A stretch of DNA of 64,000 nucleotides from Batkoa obscura (lineage: Eukaryota > Entomophthoromycota > Entomophthoromycetes > Entomophthorales > Batkoaceae). Below the pieces are notes generated by a model. The model made no database searches. It was not told the DNA's origin and saw only the letters and a program-made list of their open reading frames with translations. Positions 56,442-64,000 of this stretch are shown one piece after another (position 1 is the first letter of the stretch; every line of letters starts with the position of its first letter). The translations under genes were made by a program, and so were the position numbers. Where the stretch lies: assembly GCA_030770535.1 (NCBI GenBank), contig JASVEC010000088.1, positions 1 to 64,000 on the forward strand, given 5' to 3'.

Positions 56442-57331
56442 ATGGGATCAAGATATAATACCCAAGCTAAAGTTCAATACGCAATAAATGATGGAACTGT
56501 TATTGCTGAGGTAGAGAAACAGGGAGATGTTTACATCATGAACCTTGTAAATAAAGATAATCGATTGACTCCAGTAACGATTCCTGTGTTGATTAAGGCG
56601 ATGGATGAAATTGAACAAGATTTTTTAAGCGTACGTAAAGAAAACAGAAAGGACGAAAAAGAAACTGTTGGTGCAGCTTTAGTGACAATTGGAAATGGAC
56701 ATATTTACTCAAATGGTTTAGATTTTGCTTTGATAATGTCTGGTCAAATAAGTACGATTGATTTTTTTGAAAACTATTACCATAAACTTTGTTTAAGAAT
56801 TTTAACTCTTCCTTTCCCAACTGTTGCAGCCATTAATGGGCATGCGTTTGCTGGTGGGATGGTATTTTACGTATATTTTAATATACTTTATCTAATTTAA
56901 TTTAGATGTTCGCTTTGAGTCATGATTATAGAGTAATGAGAGATGATCGTGGCTTTTTATGCATGGTAAGATTAATTAAGATAATTTGAATATAAAATGA
57001 CACCACATAATAGCCAGAAGTTGATTTACCCGGTGCTTTATCTCCAGGCATGTTATCTATCCTTAAAACTTCAATTCCTAATAAGGTAGATCTAAGAGAC
57101 ATTATTTTACAAGGTAAAAGGTTTGCTGCAAAAGAAGCATATCATAGAGGTATTGTTGACGCTACAGCTTCTGAAGATAAAGTACTTGAAACTGCAATCG
57201 GAATTGCCAATAAATGGTCTGGAAAGGTAGTTAAGAGCAAAGATATTTATAAGTTCCTCCGTTTAGAATTAAGAAGTGAAACTATTGAACTTCTTAAAAA
57301 TGGTGGCTTAGGATTTATTCCCAAACTTTAA
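56442..57331 (+). CDS. Peroxisomal enoyl-CoA hydratase/isomerase family protein
   Basis: Crotonase-fold enzyme, likely a delta3,delta2-enoyl-CoA isomerase of beta-oxidation of unsaturated fatty acids. Exons are 56442-56861, 56906-56965 and 57014-57331, with introns of 44 and 48 nt. The product has 265 residues. Landmarks are GNGHIYSNGLDFAL (first oxyanion segment), AAINGHAFAGGM-MFALSHDYRVM across the first junction (second oxyanion segment), and CM-PEVDLPGALSPGM across the second, with the Glu used as base in ECI-type isomerases. It ends PKL, a plausible PTS1 variant, which supports peroxisomal import. The stop lies 52 bp from the convergent neighbour's stop. The hydratase alternative cannot be excluded. 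Confidence 0.88.
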
Positions 57332-57383
57332 GTTTATTTTCAAATTAAAACTTCAAAGCTGTCTTTTAATATTTATTTTTAAT

Positions 57384-58180
57384 TTAATCAAGTAAGTTCA
57401 CAATATTTGTGGATGGAGTTTTTTCATTAGTATTATCAGTTAAGCTCATATTTGATTCCTCAACCTCTTCATCAAATAAAGGATTGTTGAATAAATAGGT
57501 TAAATCTGGTAACGTCTCTAATATACTTTTGGCCTGGGGAGAAAAATCTTCTAAAGAGACACCTTTTTTTGCTTACAACAAATTTAGTACTATAAAAAAA
57601 TAAAACTTAAATAAAGCTTTACATATACTGATACCAGGGTGACTATAGGTGTTTGTTGCTAACAAAATCTCTGGCACTTTTTTTTTTGCTTTTTTTCCTT
57701 TTATAAAATCATATTCATAACTCCATTTTGGTAAAAGTGGTTTTGAAGAACGAAGGCGTGTCTAAACTAATTTAAAAAGTTACTATATCAATTCAAGAAA
57801 CAGTTACTTGAGATTTTTCAATTATCCCATTAGCTTCTAAAAACATTTTTTCACTTTTTGAGTTTGTCCATGGGAATGGTGCTCTAGTCCGTGGTTTTGA
57901 TTCATACAATTCTTTTTCTAACTTCCTAAAAGAGATAAGACAAAATGTTAAAAACTACATAACTTACTTTACTATAGGATTTAAGTTATCTAAATTAATG
58001 CTTGATTTCATGATCATTTTTTCAATATCTTCTCTTTTTATTAAAGGAATATCATCCCCGTTTGGTACATAACATATCCTAGTCAAACATTCCTCGAATT
58101 CGGTTATCGTATTCTAAATTTTAATCAGAACTTTATATTTCTAATTCTATGTTAAACACTACTTCATTATCTAAATTCAT
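57384..58180 (-). CDS. Unrecognised five-exon gene, 200 residues
   Basis: Gene model built from splice sites: 58163-58180, 57968-58113, 57808-57925, 57629-57761 and 57384-57571, with introns of 42-57 nt, all GT-AG and all phases consistent; total 603 nt including TAA. The protein begins MNLDNENTITEFEECLTRIC, has a helical Lys/Glu middle (LEKELYESKPRTRAPFPWTN), a basic segment (KGKKAKKKVPEILLATNTY), then SHPGITKKGVSLEDFSPQAK and an acidic Ser/Asn/Thr-rich tail. I do not recognise the family. The conserved-looking Trp/Pro motif APFPWTN and the basic run suggest a nuclear protein, but that is a guess. The first, six-codon exon is the least certain part. Confidence 0.65.
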
Positions 58181-59074
58181 ATTTAAAAAAAGTTGAAAGT
58201 TATTTTGAATGATTTTTTAAATTTAGGTTCCAAAAACTATATTTCATAATAAAAAATCAGTCTATTCACATTTTGATAATAATAGCCCTATAGCTTAGTG
58301 TACTCAATTGTTGAGGCGATTGTCATTTTTAGCTTCATGATAGAGTGATGTAAAATGAATTGTTATTTACGTATATATTAGAAATAAATTCCATGAATAG
58401 TGTGTATATTGTTTTTCAAAAGTATAGACATATTTTATAAGATGTGATTTTTCTAAGAAAATAGAATGGTTTGTTCATTGTTACTTCTTTTTCAAGCTAA
58501 TTTAACTTATAGTTAAGACACTTCGACTAAATATAGTTTGTAGTAGTTTTGTATATTAGTCTAAAGGGTTTCTATAGCTTTTATAATGATTATGGTTTAA
58601 AAAAATGAAATCTTTTGAAGTCTATATGACTAAAGCAGGGCATAAGTGCAAACGTTTTATTCAATGTTCTGTATGTAAATTTCTGAATGTATAATCTTTT
58701 TAATCTATCCTATTCAATACAAAAATGTTTAGTTGTCTAAATATAAGTAATATCGAAGTTTAAGGAAAATAACTATATTTTTTGAACAGATATAATATTA
58801 TAATATTTTTATTAGTTGTTTTCAAAAATAATTTTAGTTAAGGCAAAATCCTTATTTTGAGTATTTTTGAAGGTTCTTTTGTTAACAAATCACAGTCATG
58901 AATGAGGACAAATTCATGTCATTTTTAACCTTCATTGGCTCTTTTTAGGAAGTAAAATTTTTATCATAGTAACAACTATGCAAGTTGTAAGATATCTTGC
59001 CAAGCTGATTAGTTTTTACTGCTTGATTCTTTAACTATTTTGTTAAAAATTATTTTACTATAGTGATTAAAGAA
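58181..59074. other. Intergenic between divergent genes
   Basis: 0.9 kb bidirectional promoter region of the unknown gene and the KH gene. No repeat or motif supported. Confidence 0.4.
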
Positions 59075-60141
59075 ATGTCTGATATTGAGGATAGCATATA
59101 TGACGAGCGTAAGAGAACTCATGATGAAGATGATGAAATTTATAACACTAGGGATTATTCTTATGAAACAACACGTAATGTTAAGAGGCCAACTTTGAAT
59201 AACACAGAGAAAGAGACAAGAGAGAAGGTTTTTTCATTTCGCTGTTTATTAAATGTAAAAGAGTCTGGGGTAATTATAGGTAGACATGGGAAAAGTATTT
59301 CCGAGTTGAGAGATAATTCAAGAGCAAAAATACAAATATCTGATTCAGTTCCTGGTTCTTCAGAAAGGATATTGACAGTCACTGGAGATTCAAGAAACGT
59401 TGCAAAGGTAGATTCTTTTTATAACCATTTAGCATATTAATGAGCTTATTTTAGGCATTCAAATTGCTTGCAGAGCATATTCCTTTTGAATTGGAAAAAG
59501 AAAGGAGTAGGCTTGCCATTTATAGTTTTCGTTTATTAATGCCTCATATGCGTATGGGGGTTATTATTGGGAAAGGTGGAAGTACTATAAAAGAAATGCA
59601 AGATAGGACAAGGGCTAGATTAAGTGCTAACGAGGAAATTCTACCTCAATCAACTGAAAGAATTTTATCTGTTTCCGGTTCCCCAAATAATGTAGAAGCA
59701 GGGATCCTGGAAATATGCAGAGTATTAAGAGAATTACCTGAACGTTCTTCAGGAGTTATATATTATAAGCCAACTAGTCAAAGCAGTATTAATGAACCAT
59801 CCAGCTCAAATGATAATACTTTTTCTCATCAAAATTTTATGGCAAGTGACTCTACTTTTGGTGACGACGGCTCCGGAAAACCTCCGACGCATATCCAACA
59901 GCTTTATATCCCAAATGAAATGGTAGGGTGTATTATTGGCAAAGGTGGCAATAAAATAAACGAAATAAGAATGCTATCAGGAGCAAATATAAAAGTAGCC
60001 GATCAGCCAACCAACTCGAATGAAAGATTAGTTACCATACTTGGTACGCCCGAATGTAATGGCTTAGCTTTAAATCTTTTATATACACGTCTAGAAACCG
60101 AAAAAGTAAAGGTATTCAAAGAAATCAACCAAGATAAGTAG
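59075..60141 (+). CDS. Triple-KH RNA-binding protein (PCBP/hnRNP K type)
   Basis: Single-stranded C-rich RNA/DNA-binding protein, by analogy with PCBP and yeast Hek2/Pbp2 or fission yeast Rnc1. Exons are 59075-59407 and 59455-60141, with a 47-nt intron (donor GTAGAT, acceptor TTTTAG). The product has 339 residues. Three KH domains are visible through their GxxG loops: GRHG (69-72), GKGG (150-153) and GKGG (273-276), each followed by the typical ER(I/L)L..(T/S)V.G strand. The spacing KH1-KH2 short, KH2-KH3 long with a Ser-rich linker is that of PCBPs. The ATG at 59075 is chosen; the frame extends four codons 5' without an ATG. The acidic N-terminus (MSDIEDSIYDERKR) has no known motif. Confidence 0.93.
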
Positions 60142-60558
60142 TCATGTTATTAAAGTAAACAAAGGCAGTGGTGATGAGTATACTATTTAGAGTCGCTTGC
60201 TTAATAAAATGAAGCCCTCTAAACTCGTCTTATATTTTTAATTGAATAAATTATCTTTTACATTATATTTAATTCTTAAATATAATACATATAGAGGGGT
60301 ATTAATTCAAATTAAATAATCGGTTTTTGTTTTTTTAAATATATTCAATATATTTCTAAGTTTATATTCCTTATTAATACTTTTAAATATTAACAAACGT
60401 CACCTTGAAATATTAATTGGAGACCGAATTGAAATAGAGTATTCCAAGCTTATGTTAATTATAGTATTAAATGTAGTAACTGTGTAGAAAATGATTGGTT
60501 AACACGTTTATAGTTTAATAAGTTTAATTTGATTCTAATCATTATATTTCTTCATAAA
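60142..60558. other. Intergenic, nothing identified
   Basis: 3' end of the KH gene and promoter of the TM9 gene; AT-rich. Confidence 0.4.
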
Positions 60559-62365
60559 ATGAATTTTAACAATATTTTATTGTTTTTTATATGCTTATTG
60601 CCAAATCTACTTCTATCTGATGAATATGACCATAAAGTAAATAGGTTTTTTGTATATTGAATATCAATTCTAACTATATTAGTACAAAAAAGGAGATGAA
60701 GTAATAGTTTGGGCTAATGTGGTTGGGCCATATGATAATAACCAAGAAACATATCCATATTTTAGCTTACCTTACTGTAAAAAAAAAGATGTTATTCAAT
60801 ACAAAGATGAAAATATGGGAGAGGCTTTATTAGGGTATGATTATGCAAAATTAGGAGTGTCTATAAAATTTTTACAAAATATCGAAAAAAGTGATATCTG
60901 TAATTTAGAATCAATTCCTGAAAAAGACATAAAGCATTTCCAATACGTGATTTCAAAAAATTATTGGTACGATATGGCACTAGATGGGGTGTCTTCTAGA
61001 GCTCCAGTTGGACAAGAAGTTAAAGAAGGAGAAGAAAGTACATTCCTTTACACCCACAGAGATTTTATCATTTACTATAACGAAAATAGAATAGTCGGAT
61101 TTAAAATAAACGCAACAAATCCAGTAGAAATAAAGCAAGATATATCTATAATAAAATTCACCTATGGGGCAACTTTTGTCGAAAACAAAGAAATCAGCTT
61201 TGAGAATAGATTATTCCACTCTGATAATGTAGACGGGGAGCACAAAATTCGATGGTTAGCTGTTGGTAATTCATTTTTAATAGTTTTATTTTTAACTGGG
61301 TTAGTATCTGTTATTTTAATGAGAACTTTGCGTAAGGATTTTGCCAGATATGGCAAAGGTGAAGATGAAGCTGATTTAGGTATTAATGGATTGGATATAA
61401 TAGATGATTATGGATGGAAACAAGTTCATGGGGATGTCTTCAGACCACCAAAATTTTTGATGATACTATCTTCATTACTTGGGATGGGAACTCAACTTTT
61501 AGGAGTAACTGTAACAGTGATTTTATTTACAATTATTGGAGGTCTTTCATTCGACAGGACCAAAATGCTCACTGCTGGTATATTCTTATATTCTTTCCTA
61601 GCCATAAGTTCAGGTTATATCAGCATCCGCTTTTATACTAATTATGAAGGACGAAACTGGACAAGGTGTGCTTTACTAAGTGCTTCTCTATTTCCATTTA
61701 TAGTAGGAATTGTCTCTTCTGTGATAAACACTATTGCTATAGTAGATGGTTCATCTAGGGCAGTGCCTTTTTTGACTATACTCAGTTTATTCTGTACATG
61801 GCTTTTCTTATCTGTTCCTTTAACTCTATTGGGTGGCATTTTAGGCAAAAAATCTGGCTCGGCTTCACATTTTCCATGTAGGGTAAACGCTCTACCACGT
61901 CCTATACCTGTTAAGCCATGGTATTTTGAGCCAACTATTTTAATATTATGTTCTGGTATCCTTCCCTTTGGTTCACTATTTATTGAACTATATTACATAT
62001 TTCGTTCATTCTGGTCTTACCAATCTTACTATCTTTATGGCTTCTTTTTACTCTCGTTTATTTTACTTTTGATTGTTACTTCTTGCTGTGGTCTTGTAAT
62101 CACCTATATTCATATAAACAATGAGGATCACCGCTGGCACTGGTTATCGTTTTTATCTGGTGCTTCAACTGCTATCTACATTTATATTTATGCCATTTAT
62201 TACTTCCATGCAAAAACTAAAATGTATGGGTCTTTTCAAACAGGATTTTATTTTGGGAATCTTCTTCTAAGTTGTATTGCATTATCGTCTGTTTTAGGAA
62301 CAGTATCATATTATACAAGTTCATTATTTGTCAGAAAAATATTCTCAACAGTTAAGATTGACTAA
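60559..62365 (+). CDS. Transmembrane 9 superfamily protein (nonaspanin)
   Basis: Golgi/endosomal nine-TM protein of the EMP70 family. Exons are 60559-60636 and 60683-62365, with a 46-nt intron. The product has 586 residues. Exon 1 supplies a cleavable signal (MNFNNILLFFICLLPNLLLS). The lumenal domain (YKKGDEVIVWANVVGPY..NPQETYPY-like) runs to about residue 215. Typical family blocks follow: LMRTLRKDFARY, GWKQVHGDVFRPP, and FPCRVNALPRPIPVKPWY ahead of the last helices. It ends TVKID, a KxD-type COPI/Golgi-retention signal as in other TM9 proteins. Length is normal for TM9SF1/TMN-type members. Without the spliced first exon the signal peptide would be missing. Confidence 0.95.
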
Positions 62366-62511
62366 TTTTTCTATTAGCCAATAAAGTATGGGTATCTTTT
62401 AAATTTAGTTTATTTTAATATTTATGGATTTAAAAATCATAACAAAATGTATACAAAATTTCAGGTTATTAGTTAAGAGTGTTAAGAATATATTAATATA
62501 TATTAACAATA

Positions 62512-62611
62512 TGAGGTCATTTTTTTGGTTTCATTACTTTTTCTATTTTTTGAGCGCCATTTGAGCGGAAAATCTATTAGTAAAATTCTTAAACAAAAGA
62601 ACACATTCCGA
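62512..62611 (-). mobile_element. MITE copy (TGGGGATGT family)
   Basis: TGAGGTCATTTTTTTGG to ACACATTCCGA, TA flanks, reverse orientation; 150 bp past the TM9 stop, in the gap between two convergent genes. Confidence 0.75.
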
Positions 62612-62928
62612 TATCGTGGCTCCAAGTCATAAAGGCACTACAAATAATAAATGCTTTAAAAAAATTAAAAAAAATTATTATTTTGTATAATTGCAACTAC
62701 ATAGTAGCTGTTATTTAATATCAATCACGTAAAATAAAACTCTATTATTTATAAACAATTAAATCTTTATTTAATACTTTAAGAAGCTTCTATAAATTGG
62801 GTATTAATTGTTTAACTTGAACTAAAATTTATAATTCCATTTAATCACAATTAATATAATTTATAATTCAAGCAAATAAAACATAAACAATTGTCAAATA
62901 TTAATAGTTAATCAAATAAGTTTTCCTT

Positions 62929-64000
62929 TTAACTTAAAAGTCTAAAGTTTAGATATAAATCTTTCGTCAATAATAAAAAGTTGGAAGTTAGTAAAAGAGG
63001 GGCGCCATTAGCTTGTGGGGAGTTCGGGGGGTAGGAAATAGAATATCTCGTAAGTAAGATTGAAAGTACCAATTTTTGTTCTAATATTGAGAAAAAGCTA
63101 CCAATGCAAAATTTACTACCACCTCCAAATCCAAAGAAATTCTCATTGTCGTTATTAAAATATACACTTTTGCTAATATTCTTCTTTTTACTATCCTTTT
63201 CATTTAAAAATCTTTCTGGTATAAATTTGTCTGCATCTTTGAAATTATCATTGTCTCGATGGATATAAAATAAGTCTAGGTTAATACTACAATCTTTAGG
63301 TATATGAAAACCGTTAACTTTAAACTCTTTTTTATTAATTCTAGTGGTTAATCTAGGCACAGCTGGATATAATCTTATAGTTTCTTTAATAATTGCTAAT
63401 AAATATTTCATTCCTTTAACTTGTTCGGAATTTGGAAACTGTATTTCATCAAGTTCTTTACAGTTATTGTACTTTTTCAATTCCATTAACTCCATTACTT
63501 CTTTACGTGCTTTTTCCTGAATGTCTGGATTTTGAGCTAAATAGTGTAAAGTTGCTGACAATATAAAGGATGTAGTATCATGTCCGGCTAATATATATAT
63601 CATTATATTATCTCTTATTTCTTTGTCACTAAACAGAATCTCATTATTTAGATTGGCCTTTATCATTAGTGTCAAAATATCGTCATTGTTATTATCCTTC
63701 ATATTGTTATCCTTTATTATTTTATTTCTTTTTTCGGTTAAAATTTTACTAAAATAATCTTCAATTAAATATAAACATTGGTAAGATGAATTTCTAAACG
63801 GATTACGTGGTGTATCAAAAATAGAAAACAATAAATAGAATGGGTTTAATGATTCTCGAATAATTTGATTATAAGCAGCTATAAAAGCTACATTTTCATT
63901 TTCAACTGAATTAAAATCTACTCCCATAACACCTTTTCCCAAGGAATCCATAGTTATTTTCTGCATGTATTTATAGACATCAACCGAAGTATTTATAGAA
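62929..64000 (-). CDS. Cytochrome P450, 5' part beyond the window
   Basis: Heme monooxygenase. At least 356 residues are visible and the frame is open to the right edge (..SINTSVDVYKY-MQKITMDSLG), so the N-terminal membrane anchor lies outside. Motifs are the I-helix AGHDTT, ExxR in KETIRLYP, PERF in FIPERFLNEK, and the heme loop FFGFGGGSKFCIGS with the axial Cys. The internal ATG at 63966 is not the start, because coding-like sequence continues upstream in frame. The text around the I-helix (ILTLMIKANLNNEILFSDKE, then IRDNIMIYILAGHDTT) resembles fungal CYP4/CYP5-like class II enzymes. Substrate unknown. Confidence 0.93.
   Translation of the reverse strand, partial: SINTSVDVYKYMQKITMDSLGKGVMGVDFNSVENENVAFIAAYNQIIRESLNPFYLLFSIFDTPRNPFRNSSYQCLYLIEDYFSKILTEKRNKIIKDNNMKDNNNDDILTLMIKANLNNEILFSDKEIRDNIMIYILAGHDTTSFILSATLHYLAQNPDIQEKARKEVMELMELKKYNNCKELDEIQFPNSEQVKGMKYLLAIIKETIRLYPAVPRLTTRINKKEFKVNGFHIPKDCSINLDLFYIHRDNDNFKDADKFIPERFLNEKDSKKKNISKSVYFNNDNENFFGFGGGSKFCIGSFFSILEQKLVLSILLTRYSISYPPNSPQANGAPLLLTSNFLLLTKDLYLNFRLLS

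Noticed and set aside
1-64000. CRISPR arrays or bacterial operons
   Set aside because: No direct-repeat/spacer array. Genes have spliceosomal introns and eukaryotic tRNAs, so the window is a fungal nuclear sequence.

Overview
The window looks like an AT-rich nuclear contig from an early-diverging fungus, probably of the Mucoromycota type. The host genes are typical fungal ones with short GT-AG introns of about 42-57 nt (one of 162 nt) and a standard genetic code: TGG is used for Trp and TGA ends the zinc-cluster gene. The species cannot be named from the sequence.

Gene-bearing flank 1 (0.9-27.9 kb), in order: a Ctr copper transporter whose reading frame is interrupted at an A6 run; a relic that reads best with TGA as Trp; a SNF1-like kinase; ribosomal protein eL43, whose ATG lies alone in its own exon; mitochondrial alternative oxidase; a RasGEF with an MIT-like N-terminus; ornithine aminotransferase; tRNA-Ile(AAT); NC2-beta/Dr1; succinate dehydrogenase cytochrome b subunit; a Zn2Cys6 transcription factor; and an Mcm1/SRF-type MADS-box factor.

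Transposon nest (29.0-53.6 kb): almost no host genes apart from tRNA-Val(AAC). It holds about eleven whole, deleted or relic copies of one TIR transposon family (ends TGGGG(T/C)TGTC, TA target duplication) with a DDE-like core carrying LDFKQN, IWADTENHF and HGKSIVDGHF. Only two copies, at 42.3-44.4 and 46.8-48.8 kb and facing each other, keep that core. Four degraded solo-LTR-like fossils and many ~100-bp TGGGGATGT MITEs are inserted among and inside these copies. The same MITE is scattered through the gene-bearing flanks.

Gene-bearing flank 2 (54.0-64.0 kb): a group I truncated hemoglobin ending in a polybasic CaaX-like tail; a peroxisomal enoyl-CoA hydratase/isomerase; an unrecognised five-exon gene; a three-KH RNA-binding protein; a TM9/nonaspanin; and a cytochrome P450 that runs off the right edge.

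No operon-like logic is expected or seen. Respiratory genes (AOX, SDHC), metabolism (OAT, ECI, P450), copper uptake and regulators are interspersed. The strongest leads for something undescribed are the TGA=Trp tract near 3-3.9 kb, the possibly lipid-anchored truncated globin, and the transposon/MITE system in which elements share or repeatedly use the same TA sites.
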